From Heliocidaris tuberculata (Eukaryota; Echinodermata; Echinoidea; Camarodonta; Echinometridae): DNA of 64,000 bases. Under the pieces are notes generated by a model. That model was given only the letters and a program-made list of their open reading frames with translations. It had not been told where the DNA came from and searched no databases. Positions 50,701 to 61,709 of the stretch are shown here, piece by piece. The position numbers and the translations under genes were made by a program. Position 1 is the first letter of the stretch. Every line of letters starts with the position of its first letter. The stretch spans positions 16,192,920 to 16,256,919 of the forward strand of contig CM046844.1 in NCBI GenBank assembly GCA_025618425.1, in the 5' to 3' direction.

Positions 50701-53700
50701 GGCCTGGAGAAAAGTGGAGGGACAGACGAAGGATTACAAAAGTTCCCGAGTACACATGAGCCTTTTCCTGGCAGCTGCGTAGAGGGGGCCCCTAGGTTTG
50801 GGAAGATTTGTCGCTATAACCCCTGAGTAAATCATCAGACACTGACAGGCTGGTGGCACGACAAACTTAGACGCGACAATCATCAAAGTATTCATCACCG
50901 ATATTACTCGTGAGGCGGATAGAGAATGAAAATGTTTTGTGACATAAAAAATCTTTATGAAACTACCTACCTTGATGAATTACATGTAGGCCTAAGTATT
51001 TTCATAAGGATATAATTATGAAAACAGTATAGTGCGGTATGGTATGTAATCCCGTAGGATTTTTTTGCCAAAATTGATTTTTTTTTTTTTTTTTTGTTGT
51101 TGGCTGTTTTGGCTTTAATAGGGTCCAAATGGGCCAAAATTAATGGGGTTCAAATTTTCAGACCCCTCCTTCATTTCCTGGGGGGGGGGGGTGGGGTTCC
51201 TTTTTGGGCGCCATATTGGCTTGTATAAAGCTCAATAGGGAAATTTTGTATCTTCCACCCTAATTCACATATTTTTTCGCCAACTACACTGTAAAGTTGT
51301 CTGAGGTGTATAAGAATTTATTTTCAAAGATATTGCGTTATAAAACTTTTTTCATTTTTACCGTATGGGGGCGCACTTTGCAAAAAATGGTGAAAAATAG
51401 GGAAATATTACAGAAAAATTGTGCCCTTCTTCTTTCTTTTGAGCCAGAATTTTTGAAATAATAAGTCAGTTTAGCAGAAACGGAGTTATCTTTATACTAG
51501 AAAACACTGGTTGCCGATGCCTATATACGCAGGACTTACATCTTTATTATTGTCCATTTAAATACAACTACACCCCTAACAGAGAACTATCCGCGTTTTT
51601 ACAGTTTTACTGCACTGATACAACCTTTTAGAACCCCTGCTACAATAAAGACACTTAATTAGCTCAAACGAACCTTCTAGCTGCATGTTCCTCCTAATTT
51701 TGTAAGAGTATAAAAGGCCTACTTGTAAACTTTAGGGAGATACGATGACAAATCCATTTTGTTGTTGTTGTTTAATTCATATAAAAATAATCACTAAAAC
51801 AAGATAACAACTGAAAAAACCTGTATGAAAATGAAATTCGTGAGTCATCTGGGCACTTTCTTCTTCTTGTGTTTACGAAACGCAGTCAAAAAACAGAGGA
51901 ACAAAAAAAAAGGCGAATATTTCTTTCAGTACACTTAGCGATAATCTTTTTGCCAAAAACTTTCAAATATGTACAAGCCACAATTCAACAAATTATAATT
52001 TACTCTTCAAGTTCATACCTTTAGGTGCCTAAAGTGCGTGCAAAAGTACTTATGATAATAACTGTCGAGTTGCGAGGTATACATTGTTTTTGACATAGAG
52101 CCCCTGCCACAATGGAGAGACCTACTCGGATATCGCATATTGTGTGGACCGCGGTGTGTGCACGGGGCATTTAGAGATTATCTTATATACTGGTTATGGG
52201 ATCATATTTCGATAGACACAAGCCACATTTCTATCCGATTTGTTTATTATGCAATGGATGAGTTGTTTGAACTAACAGAGTAAAAAAAAAAAACTTAACG
52301 AAAAATAGCTGCAAACCACAAATGCTGAAAATCACCAATGTAAATCAAGAATCTACGGGATTCTTATGTTCGAGACTACCAACTTAGTTTCCTGATCTTT
52401 CTTTTCTATTACTTTTATATAACACAATATTTATGAAATGCTATTGGCCAGATATAATTTACTTGTCGTCTTGGGCTTTGATTATTCTACCTGACATTTT
52501 TTTTGGATTCTGTGAAAACTTCGCTTTTGGTTATTGCCAGAACTTACGACATGTGAGCGTGAGTGGCTGTGACTGAGCACATTATCTCGAACATAATTAT
52601 CGATGATGTCTTACTTTTATGTTGCTTTACATCTAAAAAAAACTAGGGGAAAGTAAGGGTGATCTAATTTTGTATAATGTAACAGGTCAGTCAGTCTGTC
52701 AGTTTGTCATTTATCCCAGGGTAACGGGAGGAGATGGTGGTTTAGTTGAGGTTTCTTGTCTTCACTTCGTCGCACGTGCCACAGCCTTAAACTTGGCAAA
52801 AAGTCAGAGTGACAGTCCCACATACTCCCACGTGTAAAGAAACTTAGGAGGTCCTCCTTTTTTCTAGACCTGTATCATCTCAAAATTGCAGAAGTGCTCA
52901 AGTCAGAATTGCATTACGTCTAACTAGAGCCCTGCATACAAAGACTTATAATTGATTCTGAATCAATCGCAACTATAAAAACTCCTTTCTTTATCGTACT
53001 GAGTTGAAATTGCTATCAAGTTGCGATCACTTTGAATCAATTTGAATCAATCGCAACAGTTGAAAAAAAAGAAAATTAATTATGGTGAAAATGTTATTTT
53101 TCATCTTAATGTTTATAACTATAACTAAAGCCCCCCCCCCCCCATCTGTATACCTATACTTGTTGATACCTATATTGTTTCAGTGGGTGAACTGTAGATA
53201 TTCTCAATCCAGAAATGGATTGAGTCTAACCAAAAAAATTATTCGAGGTCCTATTAGACATGTTAACATAATTATATGTCTATGATATCCTCATGATTTT
53301 TATGGGTCTTCTTTTAAGGAACAAGGGCGATTTTTTGTAAGATCATCAAACTGATGTACGAAAATACATGAGTTTGCAAAATTGTTAAGTATTATTAAAA
53401 TGTATTCATTTACGTTTATGTCGCAGATACGTAAATTATGTTTGTTCGAAATCAAATAAAAATTGATAATTCCTTTTAAAAGTTATATGGTTTACATGTA
53501 AAATGTATTCTTTCCAATGCGAGAAATGTTCATGCACACTAATTTTTTAACAAAACAAAACATGTGATAATTGTGTACGCATTGGTGAACAGTGTACCAA
53601 CAAATCCCTCTATCCAAAAGTATTGTAAATAATGTGATCTACATGAATTGCACGCTTGCGTGCCAAAGTATGACTATCTGGCTAATAGGCGAGTCATTCA

Positions 53701-56406
53701 AAGTTGTAAACTCTGCCAAGAGAAAACTCAGATCTCGTAACAATGTACATATATATCTTTATCATATTTGTAGCATGCATTGTAAGGGTGTTTTCATGAA
53801 GATTGTTGTTCTGGATGTATCATACTGATTTGTCAGCATGTATATGTTTAAACCAAGAGGCACTTGGGACTCGATATACGGTAAAGGAAGGTGCAAGGAA
53901 ACGGAGGGGGCGCAGGACATATTTGTAACAGTTTGAAGTGCGGTAGCTTATTAACGGATTTAAGGCGTATGGTGGTGACTAATAGGCGAGGAGTTTCCGC
54001 GCTGTGTAAACCTCACTTAGTCAAATGATGGGGATAAAAATTTGATGTTTTTGCACTTGTAAAGACACGAGCAACAAAAGCGATTAAAAACACCAAAAAG
54101 GTGAAATTTTAAAAAGCAGATAGAATATAGATTTTGTAATTAGTTAAGATATTTTTAAAAGAATTCGCGAAGAAAGCTATATATTTACCGGTAATCCTGC
54201 AAGGAATACTGATGCAAAAGACATAATTTTCTGTGCGAAAACACATGTTTATATCTTGAATGGCTTTAGAAAAAATGATTTTGTTTGTACTGTAAATAAA
54301 ATACTGTGTTTTTGTTTTATGCAAAAGAGCGCTTGTTTCTTAAAAATCAGTCCTCAATTCCATGGTAGATTTTCAGCTGTCGCCACGGAATGATAAACAT
54401 AAAGTCAAAGTTTAAGTACTTAAAGTTTATGTGACCATTAAATTGTTTTTGAAGTATTTTCAGTACAAAAATGTAACAAGAGATCGACCTTGTTATCATT
54501 CAACTAATATTTTCCCGGAAATTTATCGAGCTTTGTGACGTTTACAGCGATGACTTTCTTGTACATGACTTGTGATGTGACTTTGTACATGTGCCACTGA
54601 TATATACAAACATAAATTACGTCTTAAAAACAAATATTGAATTGTGAGTGATGATTCACGACTACATTATTAATGAAACATGATTGAGCTTATCATAACA
54701 AGATTTCATAGTGACTGGTATGTTTTCTCTGCCCTGAATTCAGTGTGTTCATGGTGTTACAAACCCCAAGAGATATATTATAGTGTATTTCTCACGAGGT
54801 AATCGTTATCTCACCATTAGCAGGCATTTAGACTTAGCAATCTATATCCCGTTAGTCCCAAAATGGCTTCAATCTCGGCACGTAACGTCAACTTAAATCG
54901 TGAAAATGACACCCTACGATTAGGGGTTAAATTAGACCTGTATAGGTTATGACGATAAGCTATTCAGCTCCCAGCTGCAAGGAGATAATAGTAAACGCTG
55001 ATTAGAATTAGTAAGTAGGCATATGCAGTAACTGAGTGACAGGAGGAGCAATGGGGAGAGGGAGAAAAAATACTTGCAAACACCAAGAAAAAACTGCACC
55101 AGGGGTAATGTTCAGAACTGGTTATGCAATTAAACATTGCTTAGAAGTTAATCTGAATGGCTGATTTATAGCAAATATGATAATATTGTGGAGTGTGAAT
55201 GAGGATGGGGAGCGCAGTAATCAGAAGTACGGTTCGCGGAATACAATATAATGCAGTCCAAAATTATTGTTACACTGCCCCTGCGCCGCCCCCCCCCCCC
55301 ACACACACATCCACACAATAACGGCCCCTGATTATTGTGTTTTTCATACACACAAACACACACGCACTCACACACACACAATCACTGCCCCGGGTTATGG
55401 TGTTTTAATCATCACATTTATAACAAAATGAATTCAATCTTTCTGAAATTCACAAATAATAATAAGCATTGCAAATATCCATGATTATATACGTATGGAA
55501 TTACACAAACATGTGGCTAAAATCACTGATCATAGTATTAAACAATTATATTTCTAGTCTAGTCATATCTGAAATGCGAACATATTAGAGCAGTGCTCTG
55601 CATGTTACATTGCTACAGTAATATTTTTCCACATGGAAATAAAAAAAAGGAGAAAATTCACAACTATTTTCATCTTTACCAGTAAACTCATAAGTATACC
55701 TCTTAGATCCATAATACATCTAATTTCCCACTCAGAACACGGTATGATTTCATTTTGAGTAGGCACCGATATTGACTGCCACGCATATATTCCCAATACT
55801 TCTTGAGCTTTTATTATCCCTGAAAAAAATTAGATGACGAATTTATGCGAAGAAAATGCAGAGGTGGAAGAGGAAGAAAATGTGTTTAAGGAAACCATAT
55901 GAATAAAAAAAAGGGGGTAACACAAGTGGGAGAGTGCAACAGATGTTTTGCGTCTGACTAATTTCTGAACATATACATTTAGGAAGCAGTCACAGACAAT
56001 ACACATAACTGTTTGACTAATCGCCTGCGGTTGCTCCAAGATTTCGTAGCTAATACATTCTATTTCTGGATCAACACAAAGTCATGATATCTTATGTTGC
56101 TTCATATTCACTCGGGACAAGGTTCGTTAATTATTGGTCTGCTATCACACCCTTAGCTAGAGAGCGTCACTAGAACGTTCTGAATGAGGGAAGAAGAAGA
56201 TGTGTCGTATTAGATTTGCCGACAAGTTTGCTATCAGAGAAGCAAATTTCCATTAACTAAAAAGTACCTAGATTTAAATTTGCCCACATATTTAGAGAGA
56301 GAGAGAGAAAAAAAATGTTCGTACATAATCAGCATTTGCCAATAACGTTTTTTCAACAAGCAAAGATTTTTGTTTCAATCATTGTCGATTGTGGATTTGG
56401 TGACGA

Positions 56407-56440
<34 letters not shown>

Positions 56441-59400
56441 TTTGATCAGCGTCCAATCACACACAATCACACCCACTCCTTTCCCTGTTGTGGTATTAAA
56501 CCACGCCCCCCCCCCCCGCCGATTCATATACCCCTTTCAATTTGATCACTGCGTGGAATACATGCGGATAAAAATAGTATATAAACAAGCGATGACCTGT
56601 CACGTTGGTGGAAGTGGTTCTTTAAGTCTGCCGGAAGTCGTTCGTATAAGAAGAATAAATTTTAAGGGTTGGAAAGAGGAAGTGAAAATAATTTGGGTTT
56701 CTCCCTACTTTTTCCTCCTGAATTTAACTCGAGAAAATTCCAAACACAAAACGCACCCATGAGATCTAACCTCGCAAAACGAGTTGTAAATATTTCTCCA
56801 GTAATATAAATGTATAGTAAAGACACGCTGCGTAGTGATGTTCGTTGTGGTCCTTTGGATATAGACACATTTTCAAAATCCTTTCCTTTGATATCTTTTG
56901 AATACAGACATCTCAAAATTTCACTTGTTTCCTAATAATCAACTTTGTAAACAAATTTACAGAGATATGGGGAGTCGTTTGGGGGTTTAGAAAATGAAAT
57001 AATTGTGAGAATACAATAATTAATTAATAAAAAAACCTTTTCAGCAACTGAAAACTAATCCTTTAAAATCATCATGTTTTTCGTCGTAAACCAAACTGTC
57101 GGCTACATGGTTAATGGAATACACTGCAACATGTATAGGATTATTTATGCCAGCCTAGTTTGTGATATATTTAGGACTATGATAAAGGAGCTAAGTCATG
57201 GCGAGGTCGCTTCGTCTAAATATAAAGATCTTTAGCTAATTGACGTCGAAGTGAATTTATTTTGGCGTATGACCAGTCTCCTGAAGTCTGAGCGGTCATT
57301 TGGAGTCGAAATCTAACCCCAGTTACGATGACAAAACCCGGGAAAAGGGGAAAAAACGGGGGGAAACTGGAAAACCACCAGATGATTTGGAATGCGTCAT
57401 TAGACCCCCTTGTGACCCGTAAAAAGCGTGTGGGTCTAAATATAAGGTGTGACACCGACTTAAGGCAATAGCCATTTCATGTAGGTCTAGATAATCTATT
57501 TCATGCAGGTATGTATAGACGAGTCCGCTCGCTATTCATAAGGACCACTATTCATAGAAAACCGCTATTCATTTAACACGCGTTATGAATAGCGTTCCTT
57601 ATGAATAGTTATGAATAGTGATCCTTATGAATGAAGGTCCTTATGAATAGCGAGGTAATTTTTCTATGGTTTGCTCGCTATTCATAAGGACCGCTTTTCA
57701 TACAACACCGCTATTCATTAATTCAAGCGTTATGGATAGCGGTCCGTATGAATAAGTGGTCCTTATGAATGTCGGTCCTTGTGACTAGCGAGGTTACCCC
57801 TGTATAGATATTGCACTAAACATGCTAAAAACAACCTCTCATACGGGTGATCATGGTGATTAGTGACCTTGTAGTGTACAGACGTAATCGATGAATAGGC
57901 CTATATTAATTTTAAAAAGAATACTCATTTCCATAATAACAACTATCGTCATACTCCTTGATGGAGAGATTAATTATTTCCGGGTTTCAATGAGAGCCAT
58001 TATCTGATACAATTGCGTACTTATACTGTACATAATAATATGACTTACCACCCTGTATGTTTCATTGTGTCGACATACGACTACCTTGGCTGTCATTTTG
58101 ACATTGCCTGTCCAGCTGGGTATTAGAAGGCCCCCTCTTTATATATCCAGGTTGATAATGCAGACTTATTAAATGACCTTTTGTCGTGTTCCGCCCTCGA
58201 TTCCGCCCTTTCTGGTCCATCATAGTCGGGAAGTATTTGCTATTCGGACCTTCCCAAAGATATATGTATGCATATCATAAACCATGCAAAGTATGGAATT
58301 TAGTTTTAGCTTTTCTGTTTGATTAAATTATCACACTCCCTTTTAATCCTGTTTTTAAAATATATTTTGTTCTCATGTAAAATAGTTTTTCTGCACTCTT
58401 TTATTCATTAATCCACCTTTATTGAGGGGGGGGGGAGGGCTCTCCTCCTTTTCCCCCCTCACTTGTGCCTGTTTACTCTATTCTATAATGTGATTTATTT
58501 CAAAATTTAACTCATTTTTTTAGCTAGAGCTCAAATCCAATGAACCCTTTTCCATGACCTCGGTTTTTTCGTCAGAAACAATTTTAATTCGGTATGTCGT
58601 GTATTGATATTCTTTTCATTTTTATTCTGTATTTTCATTCTTTCTTCCATGAAACTCTTGGCATGGAATTTATTCGTTAGTCAACATGAATCAAAGATCA
58701 CCACTACTCATGCTTGAAGTCGTGAGCATATCATATCTAGCAGTACACCCTGTTTGTCGCAAATTGACAGGTTTAATTCGTCCGAGTGTCCGTCATAATT
58801 ATTCTTTGATTAGAATCTTACACTTCAACCTCAACGTCTCATGACCGATATTCATAATTATTCAAGTATGAGCTCCGATAATGAGGAAGAAAATAGGAAG
58901 AAGAAAGAAGATATAAGAATATAAAAGAGAAATTAATGGGGTTTTGGGGGGGGCGGCGTTGCTGCAAAAATATAAGTTGTTTTGTTAAAGTTATACGCGG
59001 TTGCCAATTTGATATATTATGGAAATAATGCAGGGGTTCTCAACGCTTTGAACGCTTTGAATATTAACAAGATGGGATGTTATAGGGAAGGAAATACTAA
59101 AAATGAGAAGAAAGGGGGAAAGAAGTCAGGATTTTTTTATTTTTTTTTAAGTTAAAGGAAGATAGTTGAAACGTCCATCTTGGAATTCACCAAGAATATG
59201 ATATATTTACGTTTTAATCCCTATCCTTATCTTTTGAACAGGTACTTCAACGATGTAAAGACATGGATTGAGGCGGAATTCTACTGCCGATCGTTCGGAG
59301 GGGGTGGATGTTTAGGTCAAACTGGTCAAGCTCATCTTGTATCCATCCACTCGCAGGATGAGAATGACTTCTTATTTTCATACTTCGACACAGTCAGGAA

Positions 59401-61324
59401 TAAACTACCGCCCGCTATCGGCCCAATCAGGGTAAGTGTAATTTTCATCAATGCATGCACTAATATTCTTGTCCCACCTTTGGCGTATCCGCTGGTGGAA
59501 AGATGGGAATTGGTCTAGTGGTCAGTTCTTTATCTTCGCCGACAAACTGACTCTGACGTTCTCCGTTCGAAACGGTGACGTCAAACATGTCAAAGGTCTG
59601 CCCCAGATGTAAATAATCATTTCTGATTGATACACGGCTGTCAAAAAAAAGCTAATTATTCCTGTCCAACTTCGCTTTAGGAGGGGGTGGTGGGGGGGGG
59701 GGGTAATATTCAAACGAAGAACTGCTTTGCGTTTAAGGGGGGCAGGGGCCGTCGATGCTTTCCTAACTAAGGTGAGGGGTCTCGGGCGTCGATAGAAAGG
59801 TACATGCGGGAATAAAGAGAGAGAAAAGGATTGATTTATTGATGTTGAAAGCTTAAAGTCATAGCAGAGAAATATTACCTTACCCCTATCTCTTACAAAC
59901 AGTCAATTCGATCTAGCTACAATTGAAAAGAAAGGACTATCGTACACCTCCATTACACAAAAGTGTAATATCATTATCAGCAAATAAAATGAATCTATAA
60001 CATATATGTATTGGAGCGCGAGCAAACAAGTGTGCAGACATCTGGGGATACTTTTTTTTTAATTCTCGAGATCAAAGGTTATTATATTTGTAATTAAAAG
60101 CAAGACGATGGTCGTCCATGATTCAGTTGTAATGAATTCCACCAGGAGAGGAAAAATAATTTAATGTATATAGATAACATGGGCGCCAATCCAGGGGGGA
60201 TAGGGGGACATCCCCCCACCTTTTTGAAGATAGGCGAATGTCCCCCCCCCCCCCACCTTTTTGAATAATCTTTCTTTTTTTTTTTTTTTTTGCTTGTCAG
60301 AGAATTTTGGAGGCGAATGTCCCCCCCCCCCCGAATTTCAAAATGGATTTGCGCCACTGATAGATAATAAAATAAATTACAATTTTATAGAATTAACTTC
60401 ATAGAACCACAATCACTACTGATGCAACACCAAGGTCATATTAAAACATAACTGTAATATTGTATTCTGCTCATGCATCACCAAACTTGCTCAATAATTA
60501 TTATCGCACGCAATGATTAAAGAACATTTAATTGGCACTGTTTGTTAAATTGAGTTAATGTGAATCAAATTAATCAATTTGATCAGATAAGTAATTTCAA
60601 ATTAAGTAAATCGACCAAATAATCGAAGGTATACATTAAAGTAAATCACAAAAAAGTATATTAAAAACTGTAAGGAATTCAAGAAAATCAGTGTAATTTT
60701 CTATCAGTGATCAATGACATGAATTAAGGAACGGTTGAAATTAACTTATTAAAGTTAAGAACAAGAAAATCAGCAAGTTGAAGACATTATACCTCTCCTA
60801 ACAGTCAGGTATACGCGTATGGCCTACTTTATTTGATTTGATTTATGTTCCGTTTCATGATACAAATTGATTCAATGATTAAACATACAAAAAATGTAAT
60901 AACTTTGTATAATTATATCAAACTAACAATACAAGATAACAGTAGATAACGCTATTAGGAAGAGTACAAAAATAATTTACACAAACGGATCATCATTGAT
61001 CTAACATATACGGAGGGGCATGCTAATTAGGACGTCTCTTGTCATTTTCAATGAACGTACATGAATATCGGCATTGCTTGTTCTTTGCAGGATGAACGAC
61101 TATGGCTCGGCTTGACGGATAAGAAACAAGAAGGATTTTGGACCTGGTCCGACGGAACCCAACTCGATTACGCCAACTGGAGGGCTGGTGAACCCAACAA
61201 CAACGGAGGCAACGAGGACTTCGCCCAGATGAGTGTCGAGATCAACCACGAAGGAAAATGGTTCGACATGACCGACGCCCACGGCGACTACATCGTCCAT
61301 TTCATATGCAAAATGCTTCGATAG
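38786..61324 (+). CDS. Secreted C-type lectin, EPN type (3 exons)
   Basis: Exons 38786-38958, 59242-59431 and 61091-61324 join (phases 2 and 0, all GT-AG) into 198 residues; starting instead at the better-context ATG at 38822 gives 186. A signal peptide (LVTFVVLFSVVAL core, likely cut near VAG|QFY) implies secretion. The rest is one C-type lectin domain. N-terminal hairpin CPTFWTGYGNHCY marks the long form, EAEFYC starts helix 1, and WLGLTDKKQEGFWTW and DYANW are core motifs. EPN plus NED form most of the calcium/sugar site, and FICK closes the fold. EPN predicts mannose-type binding. Two departures stand out: the WND triplet is WFD, and both cysteines of the inner disulfide (after NED and after WND) are Phe and Asp. 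An extra CC before the hairpin and a GGGGC insert give an odd count of seven mature cysteines, fitting covalent multimers. It resembles echinoderm GalNAc-specific and echinoidin-type lectins, which act in coelomic immunity and agglutination; ligand is not known. Confidence 0.9.
40308..40473. mobile_element. hAT-like MITE, shortened copy
   Basis: Starts CAGGGGCGGCGCCAGGG and is bounded by a perfect 8-bp duplication CATGTACG (40300-40307 and 40474-40481). Its first 130 bases nearly match the copy at 62149. The right terminus ends CCTGTAGCGTG in place of CGCCGCCCCTG, and a T-rich block is missing, so it is internally deleted. Confidence 0.8.
41227..41553. mobile_element. Foldback element A, copy 2 (uninterrupted)
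   Basis: GATGTTTCATAAAGCTGTTC and the mirrored GAACAGCTTTATGAAACACC form the ends; within each arm GTAAAGTTACGCATGACTTTAC repeats as a small hairpin. Internal sequence aligns with 7987-8892 on either side of that copy's MITE insertion. Confidence 0.8.
41637..41853. mobile_element. Possible GTGGCGTAGC-ended MITE
   Basis: GTGGCGTAGC at 41637 and GGGGCTTCGCCAC ending at 41853 are imperfect inverted ends about 217 bp apart, with a C run inside. Probably a decayed relative of the elements with GGCGTAGCC ends. Confidence 0.4.
42074..42515. mobile_element. TTAA-flanked MITE in lectin intron 1
   Basis: AGGGTACCAATCA and TGATTGGTACACT are inverted ends next to TTAA at 42070-42073 and 42516-42519. 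The ends resemble those of the 80-bp element at 2598. No reading frame. Confidence 0.75.
44110..44482. mobile_element. TTAA-flanked MITE, relative of the one beside SCO exon 1
   Basis: AGAGAAGGATGAGC follows TTAA (44106-44109) and CTCAACTTCA precedes TTAA (44483-44486). Shared inner words (TTTATCATTTTGAT, CCAAAACC, GTGTGCA) align it with 28140-28487. Confidence 0.6.
44690..45140. repeat. Diverged GTTGGGCA repeat
   Basis: Words such as AAGTTGGGT, ATGTTGGGCA, AAGTTGCCCAGCATG and CAAAAGTTGG recur in both orientations over about 450 bp. This looks like an eroded foldback or tandem repeat directly before the foldback at 45155. Confidence 0.4.
45155..45482. mobile_element. Foldback element with 30-bp GGGCTAACTCGGC arms
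   Basis: CGGGCTAACTCGGCACTAGG and the rest of a 30-bp arm (GCGAACTCGGC) are perfectly mirrored at 45445-45477 (GCCGAGTTCGCCCTAGTGCC then GAGTTAGCCCG). GGGG lies outside the left arm and CCCC outside the right. Each arm itself contains a repeated CGGC/GAACTCGG word. Confidence 0.75.
45740..45980. repeat. C-run-bounded MITE fragments
   Basis: TGTGGCGTAGATACCGGGGC at 45760 and several C runs suggest ends of GGCGTAG-type elements, but complete boundaries are not clear. Confidence 0.35.
46900..47110. repeat. Degenerate tandem repeat
   Basis: GAACAAGACTACCCAATTG at 46914 and GAACAAGACTACTCAATAG at 47041 begin two blocks that share AATGAAAA...GGTTTCT words. It is an old duplication of about 125 bp. 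Confidence 0.4.
49990..50153. repeat. Foldback repeat with about 70-bp arms
   Basis: ACTCTCTCAGAAATGTTGG, then GGTTGTTTAAATATGAACC and CCAACTGTTGG on the left, mirrors CCAACAGTTGGTAGG, AAACAACCTAAAATC and TCTGAGAGTGT on the right. Confidence 0.75.
52930..53070. repeat. Short AATCAATCGCAAC repeat
   Basis: AATCAATCGCAACTATAAA (52962) and AATCAATCGCAACAGTTG (53045) are direct repeats, with inverted relatives (TTGATTCTGAATCAA) between. Minor local duplication. Confidence 0.4.
57527..57792. repeat. Two tandem hairpin units built on CTATTCATAAGGACC
   Basis: Two adjacent units of about 122-126 bp (57527-57652 and 57672-57792) each open GCTCGCTATTCATAAGGACC and close with the mirrored GGTCCTTATGAATAGCGAGG or a close variant. 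Inside each unit the word CTATTCAT and its complement recur six to eight times. Every unit can fold as a whole and in parts. Confidence 0.8.
60190..60360. mobile_element. Possible C-run-bounded MITE in lectin intron 2
   Basis: GGCGCCAATCCAGGGGGG at 60182 and CAAAATGGATTTGCGCCAC near 60340-60357 face each other as rough inverted ends. Between are two copies of AATGTCCCCCCCCCCC and CACCTTTTTGAA. Boundaries are imprecise. Confidence 0.4.
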
Positions 61325-61379
61325 AAAGCTGTCTCCTGTTTCCGAACTGAGTAACTACCAGAAATCAAAAGCATTTCCG

Positions 61380-61385
61380 AATAAA
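61380..61385 (+). terminator. Polyadenylation signal of the lectin gene
   Basis: AATAAA lies 56 nt after the TAG stop. Another hexamer occurs at 61704-61709, so alternative 3' ends are possible. Confidence 0.6.
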
Positions 61386-61709
61386 AGAACTCTATGAAAT
61401 TACGGACCATTACCGACTACAGTAGCAAGGACGCTCATGTAAATTGTATAGTTAAAATTCTTCTGTAGAAGAGGTTGTTATTTCCAAACTGACCTCTACA
61501 GATAACATAAATTTACACTACGGTCAAAATATCGTGATTTTACAAACACTGCGATGTTACCGTGGAAGTTGGCGTACGTTATTTGCTAATAAGCAACTTC
61601 AACCGTATACTCTAAAAACTAAGTATATCGCCTTATAAAAAGGCCGATGAGTGAGAGCGTTTTCAAAACGTTGTATCTCACTCTTATTACTGCTGGATCC
61701 AACAATAAA

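Larger units (their letters stand above)
38959..59241 (+). other. Lectin intron 1, about 20.3 kb
   Basis: Starts gtatgtt after TTACAG and ends cttttgaacag. It holds at least seven inverted-repeat elements (listed separately), C runs at 39834-39876, 45740-45755 and 45959-45977, and small TA runs (56412-56439). No further exon could be placed. Open frames of 60-130 codons inside lack splice sites and domain-like composition. The two halves of the gene are far enough apart that an unrelated locus joined by chance should be excluded with transcripts, though phase and domain order fit perfectly. Confidence 0.7.
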
